Of a stretch of DNA of 64,000 bases, positions 19,297 through 27,175 are shown one piece after another. This DNA comes from Halostagnicola larsenii XH-48 (GTDB taxonomy: Archaea > Halobacteriota > Halobacteria > Halobacteriales > Natrialbaceae). The notes under the pieces were generated by a model that was not told the DNA's origin, made no database searches, and saw only the letters and a program-made list of their open reading frames with translations. Position numbers and translations under genes: made by a program. The stretch is taken from positions 868,001 through 932,000 of the forward strand of contig NZ_CP007055.1 in assembly GCF_000517625.1 (NCBI RefSeq). Reading direction: 5' to 3'. Every line of letters begins with the position of its first letter. Position 1 is the first letter of the stretch.

Positions 19297-19754
19297 GCCG
19301 AATGGATCACGACCCGACGAGTCGAACTTCATTCGGGTGCCCATCGGATATTCTCGAAAAGCTCGATGAGATCGCCGACCGCGAGGATGTGAGCCGAAGT
19401 AAGAAGCTTCGCGAACTGGTTCGACGCGAGGTCGAAGCAAAAGGGGATCTTGAAGGACCAACACCAGTCCTTCCCGACAACGAGAGACTGTCGAAGGCCT
19501 ACCGAACCCTTCACGATCGAGCCCATGCACCGTACAAAAACAACCCTCGAGTAAAACTCGAGACTGCGAAGAACAAACTCTATAGCAACGAGACGCCCAA
19601 GAGTGCAGTTCTCGATGAGATAATCAAACCGCTCGAGAATCTGGGGTACCTCTCTGTCTGGCCCGGAAATCAACACGTCTGGGTAATCGTCCCACCAATG
19701 CAGTACACCGATGGTGAGGATATCGTCGAGTCGGCAGAGAAAGCAACTGCCTGA
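19293..19754 (+). CDS. ribbon-helix-helix / winged-helix DNA-binding protein
   Basis: A 153-residue protein. Residues ~10-50 (RTSFGCPSDILEKLDEIADR ... RSKKLRELVRREV) form a ribbon-helix-helix of the CopG/Arc type. The C-terminal ~90 residues contain a winged-helix-like pattern (SAVLDEIIKPLENLGYLSVW) with a hydrophobic hairpin. It ends the left operon and is likely a viral regulator, perhaps of the structural operon that converges on it. Confidence 0.75.
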   Translation: MSRMDHDPTSRTSFGCPSDILEKLDEIADREDVSRSKKLRELVRREVEAKGDLEGPTPVLPDNERLSKAYRTLHDRAHAPYKNNPRVKLETAKNKLYSNETPKSAVLDEIIKPLENLGYLSVWPGNQHVWVIVPPMQYTDGEDIVESAEKATA

Positions 19755-19853
19755 ATCCTGTTTCTTGATTCTGAGATTTGAGGCTCTGTTGGAGTCATAA
19801 TATTCACACGTATTTTTAGCGTGAAACACACGCACACTACAGATGCGTATCTG
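19755..19853. terminator. convergent-terminator-like intergenic region
   Basis: Between convergent genes there is an imperfect stem with a T-rich loop (TTCACACG-TATTTTTA-GCGTGAA, 19803-19826) and a perfect 6-bp hairpin ACAGAT-GCGT-ATCTGT (19839-19854). Archaeal termination relies mainly on T-runs, so only the first is a good candidate. Confidence 0.35.
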
Positions 19854-20039
19854 TCACTTGCGACGGATTGGTTGTACAAAGGCGTAAGCACAAATAAGTA
19901 GACTGAGAATAGTGAAAGGCATTGCTACTCGGTCTTGGCTAATGATGAATCCTGCTGTGAGAACCGATACCGCTACAGCAATGAGTGCTGTGTGGATCGA
20001 ACGGAGGTATACATGGGATGTTGTTTCCTCACCGGTCAT
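19854..20039 (-). CDS. small two-TM membrane protein
   Basis: A 61-residue protein starting MTGEETTSHVYLRSIHTALI with two hydrophobic helices (~14-34 and ~39-56) and the basic end PIRRK. A longer ORF to 20135 extends through AT-rich non-coding-looking sequence, including the 38-nt intergenic motif, so the internal ATG is chosen. Function unknown. It is separated from the structural operon and has lower GC than it. Confidence 0.55.
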   Translation of the reverse strand: MTGEETTSHVYLRSIHTALIAVAVSVLTAGFIISQDRVAMPFTILSLLICAYAFVQPIRRK

Positions 20040-20085
20040 ATATATGCTATCTGTGTATTCTGTATTAACCTTGTGGAGAGATATA

Positions 20086-20123
20086 CTGTACTGAGCGATT
20101 CTTGAGTCCCCTGTACTTACCGC
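20086..20123. repeat. 38-nt intergenic motif, occurrence A
   Basis: Matches 28460-28497 at 30 of 38 positions, with the shared pattern TGTACTGA..CGAT....GAGT...CTGTACTTA.CGC. It lies 59 nt beyond the stop of the last structural gene (20182), just as occurrence B lies shortly beyond the stop of the ATPase operon. A shared 3' processing or termination signal, or a regulator site, is possible. Confidence 0.5.
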
Positions 20124-20163
20124 ACAGGATAACAAACCGATCCTGTTCTAATGATTTGAACAG
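20124..20163. terminator. two mutually exclusive hairpins after the structural operon
   Basis: ACAGGAT/ATCCTGT (20124-20130 with 20140-20146) and CTGTTC/GAACAG (20143-20148 with 20158-20163) overlap, so only one can form at a time. They lie within 20-60 nt beyond the stop of the 20182 gene on the minus strand. Confidence 0.3.
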
Positions 20164-20181
20164 AACCAGATTTTGGTGTTT

Positions 20182-20403
20182 TCACCCCCATCTCTGAGGT
20201 ATGAAACCGTCAACACCTAGCGTCTGGAACGAGTGTTCACCGAGGTTCACACCACGCCGTCCGAGGTAGAGTGGCGAGTTCGTCGACGCAACGAGGCGGT
20301 CGCCGATCCATACCTCGAGGTCGTAGTCGACAGGATACTCTTGGTCGGGAATGTCCATATCCTCCGCAGTCGGCCGGCCGGCAGTCTCGTCAATCTCGGC
20401 CAT
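20182..20403 (-). CDS. 73-residue protein downstream of the spike gene
   Basis: A small acidic soluble protein (MAEIDETAGRPTAEDMDIPD ... LEVWIGDRLVASTNSPLYLG) with a beta-rich core and no membrane segment. Two nucleotides separate it from the spike-like gene, whose product it may assemble with. No family recognised. Confidence 0.6.
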   Translation of the reverse strand: MAEIDETAGRPTAEDMDIPDQEYPVDYDLEVWIGDRLVASTNSPLYLGRRGVNLGEHSFQTLGVDGFIPQRWG

Positions 20404-20405
20404 CG

Positions 20406-22973
20406 CTAGGAGCCACCCCCGTTGTACGCCGCCATCGCCTCGTCGATTGCCGCCGGCTCCTCGTAGAACACTGGCTCATCCGAGAGCGAGCCGTCCGTCG
20501 CGAGATAGACGACCTCGCCCTCAGTGTCGTAGGCCGAAAGGAAGAACCGAAACGTGCCGCTGTAGGCGCGCTCCTGGCCGTAGAGGTGCCACCCGTTCAT
20601 CGAATCGATATACGCGCCCGACTCGGGCCTGTACTCGTCGCGCGGGATCAGCACCGACACCGGGATGTTCACCATCAATCCGAGATAGTCGCGTTGGAGC
20701 GCCCCGACCGACGCCGTGATGCCCGGATTCGTCTCGCTCGTCGCCTCAGCGTACACGTCGCCAGCCACCAGTTCGGACGGGTAGACATCCGGAATCCGAA
20801 ACATCGCATCCAGAACCATCGGCCAGCGGGTGACTCCCATCTCGGGAATCTGGCCGGCACCCTGCTCGAGCGCGATCGTCTGGTGCGACACCGAGCCGTC
20901 GCTCGAGCACCCGATCGAGATATCCGGGTGATCCGGCCCACTGACGAACGGGTCCGGTAGTTCCTCCGCTGGGACGTGACCGACGACTCGATCATAGATC
21001 GGCTCGTTGCTGTAGCCGTCCTCGAGGTCGTTCTCGTCGCCGGCGTTCTCGCGCTCGGCGTTCAGCGTCGCCACCTCCTCGGCGTCGATCCGCTCGATAT
21101 CCGTCGACAGGGGTCTGGCGTGGACCGTGCCGATAAAGTCCATCACCTCGTCCTCGGTATAGGACTGCCACGACCACTGAAACAGCGAGTCCATCGTCAT
21201 CGGGTCGCTAAAGCTGCCGTCGACGACTGCATAGGCCATGTCGTCGTCTTCGTTTTGCGTCTCGATCATCTCGAGCGAGAGGGTCGCCTCGCCCGTCACG
21301 TCGACCTCGTCGACGACCGTCGGATTCAATCGGAAAATCTGGCGAAACTCGGTCGTCGGTTCCGTGATCCGGGCTTCGACTTCCGTCGTTCGCGAGCCGC
21401 CGATCTCGAGGCGATCCGAGGGCAGGTGAATGCCGTTGTCGATCGTCAACGTCGACGACGACGTACCTAACTCGATGACCTTCGTGCCGACGTTGAACAG
21501 GGTGCCGCCGGTGATATCGAGCGCCGACTCGGTTCCCGAGTTCGCGAGCGCCGTCGCCTCGATCGAGACCATCGTCGTCGCGTTCCCATCCGCAAACTGG
21601 TACTGATTCAGTGGCGCGGATGACGATGCATCGAGGTTGATGATGCCCTGGTCGTCGTCGTGCTCGACATCGAGCGTATCGATCCGGTGATAGTAGATGT
21701 CCTCCTCGAGGTCCTCGTTCCGATCGGCGAACACACTATCATCGATGTGAACCGCGTCGATCTGTACCTCGTCCGGATTGTATTCGAGGGCTGCCTCGAA
21801 GCTATCAAACGGGTTTTCTGAGTAGCGTATCCGCAGTTCACCGCGTAGCGATTCACCCGGCGGGATGCAGCCCAGGCCCGAGATAGATATTGATGGCGTT
21901 GGCGGCTCACGCTCGCCGTCGTCCTCACCGTCGTTATCGTCGTCTCCATCGTCTCCATCGCCTCCGCCGCCACTGCCGCTACTGCCGCCACCGTCGCCGC
22001 CGTCTCCATCTCCGTCAGGACCCGGCCACTCACTCGCCGGATTCGAGCTTTCGCCGTCATCACCGTCATCGCCGTCATCTCCATCGTCACCGTCGTCGCC
22101 ATCGTCGCCGTCGTCCTCACCATCGTCCTCACCGTCGTCATCGTCCGACTCTGGCGGCTTCACCTGTTCAGACACATCGGTCGGGCAGTTGTAGATCACC
22201 TCGACATCGATCAGCGTCAGCCCGGAATCTGCGTCCGTCGACGAGTCGACGATCTCGATCGAGACAGAACACTCCTCGCCGAACGCTTCCACGCTTGCAT
22301 CCTCCCAGATAGAGGGGTCTTCCGCGTAGATGGCGATTTGCTGCTCAACCGTGACAGGCCACTCACCGGTCGCATACGACTCCTGCCAGTCGAAATTCGC
22401 GTACATCGGCGTCCCTAACTCATCGTGATAGTACGCGCCGCCCTCCTCGAGGTCGTCGACGCCTTCCAGCAGGACGTTCAGACCCGATCCATCGCCATCA
22501 AGGACGTACTGGCTCGGTTCGGTATGCGCGAATGTGTCTGTTGAATCGAACCCACGCAGGAACAGACTCGCGAGCCCGTCGATCCCGACGCCACCGATCC
22601 CCGTGACCGATCCCGATTCCACGGACCCGAGTTCCATCGACTCGGTCGAATCGAATCCCTCGAAATAGAGAGCCGAGTTCGAGACTTCGAATGATTGGAG
22701 TTCGGCATCTGCTTCCGTGTCGTCAACCGTGTAGTCCGCCGAAACCCAGTACGTTGCGCCTGCTGCTGCCTCGAAAGCGTCGAATCCCTCGATTGATCTG
22801 CCATCCTCGAGCGAAACCGTCGCTTGGTTCGCTGCTGTCTCGCCTCCGTTGGGATCCTGGTAGAGCGTGAGGTCAATCGAGTTGGCGTCGGCTATCGAGG
22901 TTTCGATGATCGCAAACCTAACCCTGTAGTCCCACACTGTCGGTTCCGTCGTGAAGGTTGCTATTTCAGTCAT
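20406..22973 (-). CDS. large spike-like virion protein with Asp/Gly linker and cohesin-like domain
   Basis: An 855-residue acidic protein, the largest in the provirus. Layout: an N-terminal beta-rich region (~1-275) with alternating Gly/Asp/Phe strands, a low-complexity Asp-Gly linker (~278-350, tandem GDD units), a cohesin-like beta-sandwich (~358-510: SISGLGCIPPGESLRGELRI ... NPFDSFEAALEYNPDEVQID) and a C-terminal ~340-residue beta-rich region. No signal peptide or transmembrane helix. Position at the end of the capsid operon and architecture suggest a host-attachment spike; this is inference. Two separate adhesion-type regions joined by a flexible linker fit a receptor-binding role. Confidence 0.65.
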   Translation of the reverse strand: MTEIATFTTEPTVWDYRVRFAIIETSIADANSIDLTLYQDPNGGETAANQATVSLEDGRSIEGFDAFEAAAGATYWVSADYTVDDTEADAELQSFEVSNSALYFEGFDSTESMELGSVESGSVTGIGGVGIDGLASLFLRGFDSTDTFAHTEPSQYVLDGDGSGLNVLLEGVDDLEEGGAYYHDELGTPMYANFDWQESYATGEWPVTVEQQIAIYAEDPSIWEDASVEAFGEECSVSIEIVDSSTDADSGLTLIDVEVIYNCPTDVSEQVKPPESDDDDGEDDGEDDGDDGDDGDDGDDGDDGDDGESSNPASEWPGPDGDGDGGDGGGSSGSGGGGDGDDGDDDNDGEDDGEREPPTPSISISGLGCIPPGESLRGELRIRYSENPFDSFEAALEYNPDEVQIDAVHIDDSVFADRNEDLEEDIYYHRIDTLDVEHDDDQGIINLDASSSAPLNQYQFADGNATTMVSIEATALANSGTESALDITGGTLFNVGTKVIELGTSSSTLTIDNGIHLPSDRLEIGGSRTTEVEARITEPTTEFRQIFRLNPTVVDEVDVTGEATLSLEMIETQNEDDDMAYAVVDGSFSDPMTMDSLFQWSWQSYTEDEVMDFIGTVHARPLSTDIERIDAEEVATLNAERENAGDENDLEDGYSNEPIYDRVVGHVPAEELPDPFVSGPDHPDISIGCSSDGSVSHQTIALEQGAGQIPEMGVTRWPMVLDAMFRIPDVYPSELVAGDVYAEATSETNPGITASVGALQRDYLGLMVNIPVSVLIPRDEYRPESGAYIDSMNGWHLYGQERAYSGTFRFFLSAYDTEGEVVYLATDGSLSDEPVFYEEPAAIDEAMAAYNGGGS

Positions 22974-22991
22974 TTGTTATTTTAGTTAGGG

Positions 22992-23531
22992 CTATAGTCG
23001 TTCAATATCGATCTTGTAAACCTCAACTTCAGCATGGTTGAGCGTGGAGGAGAGGTTATCTAAGGCACCGACGTATAATTCACAGATTTCAGAGACATTC
23101 TCTACATCAATCGATACCCCTGACCCTGTTGATCCGGGGGTGAAGGTGAAGGTGTCAATTTCATCGCCGGTATCAGGGTCTCTCATCCGAACAACAGCGC
23201 GACCCTCTTGCTGAGTCATCGCCCATTCAACAACTAACCTATCAATCTGTGAGAAATCAATTGGTTCGTTATATTTGAAAGAGGACTCTGAAACTGAACC
23301 GCTATCGTCGTCTTCAGCAAAACAGTAGAGATGATCGGACTCTTTCGAGCGGCTTCCCGAGTCTGTTCGTCCAGCTACCCAATTTTCTTCACCTTGCCCC
23401 TCGTTATATAGTCCGTACTCAGGGAACAAAGAGAGATAGTCATAAGAGACGCTACCTCCCGCAAAAAAGAGGTTTGCAGACGAAACTACGTTCTCCTCCG
23501 AGAGGTTAAACGAGAAGGATTCCCCGTTCAT
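22992..23531 (-). CDS. probable virion surface protein (179 aa)
   Basis: A 179-residue acidic beta-rich protein without membrane helices. The central and C-terminal parts (FTFTPGSTGSGVSIDVENVS EICELYVG) look like a lectin- or jelly-roll-type beta-sandwich. It overlaps the 265-residue gene by 4 nt and precedes the large spike gene, so it probably belongs to the spike complex. Its GC is lower than that of its neighbours, as expected for a fast-evolving receptor-binding component. Confidence 0.55.
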   Translation of the reverse strand: MNGESFSFNLSEENVVSSANLFFAGGSVSYDYLSLFPEYGLYNEGQGEENWVAGRTDSGSRSKESDHLYCFAEDDDSGSVSESSFKYNEPIDFSQIDRLVVEWAMTQQEGRAVVRMRDPDTGDEIDTFTFTPGSTGSGVSIDVENVSEICELYVGALDNLSSTLNHAEVEVYKIDIERL

Positions 23532-24325
23532 GCGCTCTCCTCCGGAATTTCGTAGAACGCGAAGAGCGTCCCTTGAGCGTCCACTCTTACGTCGTGCTGT
23601 TCTGTGCTATTCGCGACGGAAAACTCGTAAAAGACGTACTTGTCCAGTTGATCGGTCGCTAGATCTGCGCGGTCCCACGTTGATCGGGGATCTTCATCAT
23701 CTCTGAGTTCAGTACTGTAGCTCAAGACGGTCGTCCCGTTAAATCTGATCGAAGTGCCACCCGTGTAACCCACGCCACTCGATTCATTCTCGATCTCGAC
23801 GGCCCCGATTCCAATCAGGTTGTGGAGTTCGGAGGTATCGGTCAGCGAGACAGCGGCCGTCTGAGTCGCCGAGTCATTCGTGTTGTCGAGTTTCCACAGT
23901 CCGAGGTGGGTTGCATCCGGGTAATCGTAGAAGTAGAGGCCAACATCCGATGCAACGAACTCCCCCGGGTTCCCTAACTGCTCTCTGATATTCTCGATAT
24001 GGTCTTTCAGTCTATTATGACGGACTGGGCGAGGTCCAGTCGAGAAATTATCTCTGTCCTTCAGTATTCGGTCTTCATCGATCGGGTCGTCTGTCTCGAT
24101 CCAGACGACTACCCACCCGTCCGTTTTCACCCGGAAATGAATCGTATTCCCGCCGATCGAGTCGGTTAACTGGCCGGTTACGCCATTATCGTAGGGCTCC
24201 CACGAGTCGATTGGCTGGTAGTCGATCGCGTCGACCGGGTCGATCGAGGTCGCGCCGGCCTCGAGGGCGTTCCACCAGGCCATGATCGAAACCGCGCTAT
24301 CGTCGATATCTGGCAGTGTCGCCAT
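23528..24325 (-). CDS. probable virion structural/spike-associated protein (265 aa)
   Basis: A 265-residue soluble acidic protein (MATLPDIDDSAVSIMAWWNA ... ). Internal segments (WVVVWIETDDPIDEDRILKD; LYFYDYPDATHLGLWKLDNT) suggest a mixed alpha/beta core followed by a beta-rich C-terminus. Coupled by ATGA to the next gene and by TAATG to the 27-residue gene before it. No family recognised; virion role inferred from position. Confidence 0.55.
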   Translation of the reverse strand: MATLPDIDDSAVSIMAWWNALEAGATSIDPVDAIDYQPIDSWEPYDNGVTGQLTDSIGGNTIHFRVKTDGWVVVWIETDDPIDEDRILKDRDNFSTGPRPVRHNRLKDHIENIREQLGNPGEFVASDVGLYFYDYPDATHLGLWKLDNTNDSATQTAAVSLTDTSELHNLIGIGAVEIENESSGVGYTGGTSIRFNGTTVLSYSTELRDDEDPRSTWDRADLATDQLDKYVFYEFSVANSTEQHDVRVDAQGTLFAFYEIPEESA

Positions 24326-24408
24326 TACTCGCCCGCCTCGTTCTCGTCGCTCTGGTTATCGCTCGATTCGCCTCTCAGTGCCTCTTTCGGTGGTTTCGTA
24401 TGTTCCAT
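24325..24408 (-). CDS. 27-residue acidic micro-protein
   Basis: A 27-codon frame (MEHTKPPKEALRGESSDNQS ...) whose stop overlaps the next start (TAATG). It is acidic like true haloarchaeal proteins and lies 23 nt after the previous gene. It may be a real tiny gene or a coupling ORF. Confidence 0.45.
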   Translation of the reverse strand: MEHTKPPKEALRGESSDNQSDENEAGE

Positions 24409-24431
24409 GAATCTCTGAAAAGTGATCGTCC

Positions 24432-24935
24432 TCAGTCCATCGCCATGACGAGAATCTGCGTATCCTCGTCGTCCTCCGACCGCTTGCGAACGGACATCGC
24501 CGACGCATCGAGCCCGCCCTCGGGGGCGACCGTGAACGGCGCGTTTTCCTCCTCGAGCGGAATCTTGCGGTTGTCGCCCGACTGGCGGAAGGACACATAG
24601 ATGGGCTGATCGAAGCCCCAGAGCGTCACCTGTGTCGCGGGGAAGCCCCAGTTCAAGATGCCCTCAGATTCGTCGTGTGTGTCGACTGCGAGCGGTTGCT
24701 CGGTGACGAAGTAGTTCGCCTCCTGTTGGTCTGGCCGGTCCTCTGACGGAAAGCCGGCGTCCCCACGGTTCTCGATCTGCATCTCCATCAAGATCGCCGC
24801 GAGCAGCGACTGGGTCTCGTCCTCGAATAGCTGGTACAAGAGGTCTCCCGACCGCTGTGGAAAGTACGGATCGAGGAGATGGTCGACGGCCGTGTTCGTG
24901 TTGCCGAACGGGATTGCACTCGGTGGTTCACTCAT
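24432..24935 (-). CDS. probable virion protein (167 aa)
   Basis: A 167-residue soluble protein starting MSEPPSAIPFGNTNTAVDHL. The middle (ILNWGFPATQVTLWGFDQPI YVSFRQSG) and the conserved-looking end (DEDTQILVMAMD) suggest a small beta-barrel. Genes of this size in the capsid operons of SH1-like viruses encode vertex or minor capsid proteins, so a penton-type role is plausible, though not shown. Confidence 0.5.
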   Translation of the reverse strand: MSEPPSAIPFGNTNTAVDHLLDPYFPQRSGDLLYQLFEDETQSLLAAILMEMQIENRGDAGFPSEDRPDQQEANYFVTEQPLAVDTHDESEGILNWGFPATQVTLWGFDQPIYVSFRQSGDNRKIPLEEENAPFTVAPEGGLDASAMSVRKRSEDDEDTQILVMAMD

Positions 24936-25137
24936 TGTTGTCTTGGCCTCCGTCTGTCGCTACGTCTTGGATATCGTGCCGGAGCGACCGCAGTACTGCG
25001 GTATGTTCTTGAATCGATTCGAGCCACTTCTGGCGCTCTTCGCGACGGTCGTCGCGCTCCTCCTGGTACTGGCGGAAGAGGAGCAGGAACGCCGCGATGG
25101 GGAAGCCGAGACTGCTTATCAGTTCAACAGCCTCCAT
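24928..25137 (-). CDS. BhlA/UviB-like small membrane protein, holin candidate
   Basis: A 69-residue protein: one N-terminal transmembrane helix (~3-22, VELISSLGFPIAAFLLLF), then a long highly charged helix (RQYQEERDDRREERQKWLES) and an acidic tail. This is the layout of BhlA/UviB-type holin-like peptides of bacteriophages. The ATG at 25137 overlaps the previous stop (TGATG); a GTG one codon earlier is also possible. In this archaeal virus it could be a lysis protein or a virion membrane protein. Confidence 0.5.
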   Translation of the reverse strand: MEAVELISSLGFPIAAFLLLFRQYQEERDDRREERQKWLESIQEHTAVLRSLRHDIQDVATDGGQDNNE

Positions 25138-25340
25138 CACTCACCCCCCTCCACGAGTTGCCAAACGAGCACGACCGCGATGAGCGCGAACAGCAGCATC
25201 ATGGCGTTGTTCAGGTCCGAGAGGATCGGTACCCCCGAATCGTCGCCTCCGAACAGGTTGATGCCATAGCCGCTGAGCACGCCCGTCGCCGCCGCCCGAA
25301 GCCGCGTTCCCGCGAGCACGCTGGCGAGTGGAACCGTCAT
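25137..25340 (-). CDS. small virion-type membrane protein (67 aa)
   Basis: A 67-residue protein (MTVPLASVLAGTRLRAAATG ...) with a C-terminal transmembrane helix (~46-62, NNAMMLLFALIAVVLVW). Its N-terminal MxVPLAxxLAG matches the following gene's MPVPLAGALAG, so the two look like diverged duplicates. Probably a minor membrane protein of the virion. Confidence 0.6.
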   Translation of the reverse strand: MTVPLASVLAGTRLRAAATGVLSGYGINLFGGDDSGVPILSDLNNAMMLLFALIAVVLVWQLVEGGE

Positions 25341-25567
25341 TTCTTCAGCAGGAGGATGAGGACGAGTGCTGCCCCTCCTGCTAGCAGCAGTAACGTTTGC
25401 TGATCCATGCCTGCGATGCCCTCTGGTTCGTCGTTGTTCCCGCCCCCGCCGAGGAACGGAATGCCGTCCATCATCGTCCCGAGCGAGAGCCCGGTTGCGC
25501 CGGCTGTGAGCAAGCCGGTTGAGCCGGTGAGTGAGCCGGCGAGCGCGCCGGCCAGTGGGACCGGCAT
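25337..25567 (-). CDS. small Gly-rich virion-type membrane protein (76 aa)
   Basis: A 76-residue protein (MPVPLAGALAGSLTGSTGLL ...) with a Gly/Ala/Thr-rich N-terminal half and a C-terminal transmembrane helix (TLLLLAGGAALVLILLLKK). The ATG at 25567 overlaps the preceding stop (TAATG) and is chosen over the start five codons upstream. Shares its N-terminal motif with the 67-residue protein downstream. Confidence 0.62.
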   Translation of the reverse strand: MPVPLAGALAGSLTGSTGLLTAGATGLSLGTMMDGIPFLGGGGNNDEPEGIAGMDQQTLLLLAGGAALVLILLLKK

Positions 25568-26220
25568 TAGAGAATCACCCACGCTAAGACGACGATCGCG
25601 GCGATGATCCCCGCGACGATCATCAGCTCTTGCTGGGTGGTGGGTTGACCGTTTCCGTTACCGTTCCCTCCGCCACTGTCGTTACCACCACCGCCGTCGT
25701 TACCGATGATCGGGATGTCGCTGATGTCGATTCCGCCGATTGACTCGCCGTCATTCGACAGGTAACTCCACGTCGCATAGAGCGGGTTGCCAGCCGCCAA
25801 GAGGGTTGAGTCGCCGTCTGCGGCGTTCTCGCCCCAGTCGGTCACTGCGTCGACGGTGTCGTTACCCCAGTCGGTGACCGTATCGAAGCTGTCACCGCCC
25901 CAGTCGGTGATCCCGTCGACGCCGCCGGCGAGCCCATCCGTCACATCGTCGAAGCTGTTGCCGCCCCAGTCGGTGACGTTATCGACGGTGTCGCCGCCCC
26001 AGTCGGTGAGGTCGTCGACGCCGCCAGTGAATCCGCCGGTCACGTCGTCGATGGTGTCGCCACCCCAGTCGGCGAATCCATCGGTCAGGTCGCCGACGCT
26101 GGTATTGTTGTTCCATTCGACGAATCCATCAACGCTTCCGGTCACGTCGTCGACGACGCCCGACCCGGTGTCGGCCACGTTGTCGATGATGTTCGAACCG
26201 GGCAGATTGCCGAACGGCAC
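25567..26220 (-). CDS. repeat protein with tandem DWGG units and C-terminal TM anchor (217 aa)
   Basis: Starts at GTG 26220. Residues ~45-140 are tandem degenerate repeats built on D-W-G-G-(D/N)-x-x-D-x-V-T-(D/G), at least six. A Gly/Asn-rich linker follows (DGGGGNDSGGGNGNGNGQPT), then a C-terminal transmembrane helix (IVAGIIAAIVVLAWVIL). The regular spacing of Trp and Asp suggests a repetitive fibre or solenoid tethered to the virion membrane, perhaps a scaffolding or tape-like protein. Family unknown. Confidence 0.6.
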   Translation of the reverse strand: MPFGNLPGSNIIDNVADTGSGVVDDVTGSVDGFVEWNNNTSVGDLTDGFADWGGDTIDDVTGGFTGGVDDLTDWGGDTVDNVTDWGGNSFDDVTDGLAGGVDGITDWGGDSFDTVTDWGNDTVDAVTDWGENAADGDSTLLAAGNPLYATWSYLSNDGESIGGIDISDIPIIGNDGGGGNDSGGGNGNGNGQPTTQQELMIVAGIIAAIVVLAWVIL

Positions 26221-26273
26221 TAGGGATCACCGGGCGGTCGATCCCATATCGTTCGTGTGTTGTGTTTGATCAT
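26220..26273 (-). CDS. 17-residue coupling ORF
   Basis: ATG at 26273 overlaps the stop of the 56-residue gene (ATGA), and its TAG stop overlaps the GTG start of the repeat protein (TAGTG). It encodes only MIKHNTRTIWDRPPGDP. The precise double overlap suggests a role in re-initiation at the weak GTG start rather than a functional peptide. Confidence 0.35.
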   Translation of the reverse strand: MIKHNTRTIWDRPPGDP

Positions 26274-26440
26274 TTGACTGATACCCAGATGTTGATGACG
26301 ACGAGCACCACGTTCACGACCGTCAGGATCAGCAGCAGGTCGTCTTTGCAGATCGGCTCTGAACCCGACGACTCGGTGTTGGTAACCGAGTAGCCGCCGT
26401 CTCCGTAGGTGGTGTCGCCGTGCTCGAGGAGCGGGATCAC
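26270..26440 (-). CDS. small membrane protein (56 aa, GTG start)
   Basis: A 56-residue protein from GTG 26440, six nucleotides after the capsid gene's stop. The N-terminal half is polar (IPLLEHGDTTYGDGGYSVTN) and the C-terminal half is a transmembrane helix (LLLILTVVNVVLVVINIWVS). A different frame over the same DNA gives an Arg/His-rich ORF, which I reject. Probably a minor virion membrane protein. Confidence 0.6.
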   Translation of the reverse strand: MIPLLEHGDTTYGDGGYSVTNTESSGSEPICKDDLLLILTVVNVVLVVINIWVSVK

Positions 26441-26446
26441 GAAGGA

Positions 26447-27169
26447 TCACGCTCGGTTGATGATGTCGTGTGCAACTGCTCGCGCAAGTCCCTCGAGGTC
26501 CTGACTGCCCTGCACGTACGGGAGCGAGATGATCGCGTTCCGCGCTCGCGTTCCGCTTGCGTCGTCCGCAAAGGTGATCTGATAGTCCGGATCGGCGTAG
26601 ACGTTCACCCGCCAGTCCTTCGGGACGACGCGCATCAGTTCGGTCTCGCCGATCTCGAAGTGACGCGGTTCCTCGTCCTGATCGCGCTGGTGCATGAGTT
26701 CCATCGGTTCCTCGAAGATCCGTTCCGAAACCGATCCATGCGTGGACGGAGCCTGTTTCTCGATTTCGAGCGGGCAGTCCGCGCCGCTGATGTAGTACGC
26801 TGCGAGGTCCTGTGCGTTCCCGTCATCGGTGTACTCGAAGGAATTCGCGCCGTAGTCGACGTTACTCGGCGAGATTTTCGACCCGTCTGCGAAGACGAGC
26901 AGGTCGCGCGACTGGGGACTCTCGAGGAGATCGTGCGAGAGTTCGAACGTCTGCGCCTCGGTCTGGCCGGCACTCGTGAAGGTCTCGAAGGCCGGGATGG
27001 CGAGCCGCAGCGGGCGGTCCTGGCGGAGCACCAGCGGGTTCGGCGCTTGGAAACTCGCGATGAGCGACCGCGACCCGCTCTCGGCGGAGCCCAGGTCGAA
27101 ATCGTCACGCTTCAGACGTGCCGGCGTCCCCTGCATGTTCCGAAGCTGGGTGATGATGGTATCGAACAT
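26447..27169 (-). CDS. candidate large major capsid protein (VP4-like)
   Basis: A 240-residue soluble beta-rich protein with no transmembrane helix, starting MFDTIITQLRNMQGTPARLK. Size, place beside a second smaller capsid-like gene and position in the operon match VP4 of SH1-like viruses, a single vertical jelly roll carrying an extra tower domain. The central segment (YYISGADCPLEIEKQ) could belong to the tower. The C-terminus (AISLPYVQGSQDLEGLARAV) is helical. Assigned by size, order and composition; a structure comparison would decide. Confidence 0.62.
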   Translation of the reverse strand: MFDTIITQLRNMQGTPARLKRDDFDLGSAESGSRSLIASFQAPNPLVLRQDRPLRLAIPAFETFTSAGQTEAQTFELSHDLLESPQSRDLLVFADGSKISPSNVDYGANSFEYTDDGNAQDLAAYYISGADCPLEIEKQAPSTHGSVSERIFEEPMELMHQRDQDEEPRHFEIGETELMRVVPKDWRVNVYADPDYQITFADDASGTRARNAIISLPYVQGSQDLEGLARAVAHDIINRA

Positions 27170-27175
27170 CCAAAA

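Noticed and set aside
22020-22140. Short-period repeats that might suggest a CRISPR array or microsatellite locus
   Set aside because: They encode the Asp-Gly linker of the spike-like protein, in frame, with no spacer structure; the DWGG repeats at 25.8-26.1 kb are likewise coding.
26220-26450. 76-codon frame rich in Arg and His
   Set aside because: The other frame gives a sensible small membrane protein with correct overlaps; this one is a GC-rich shadow frame.
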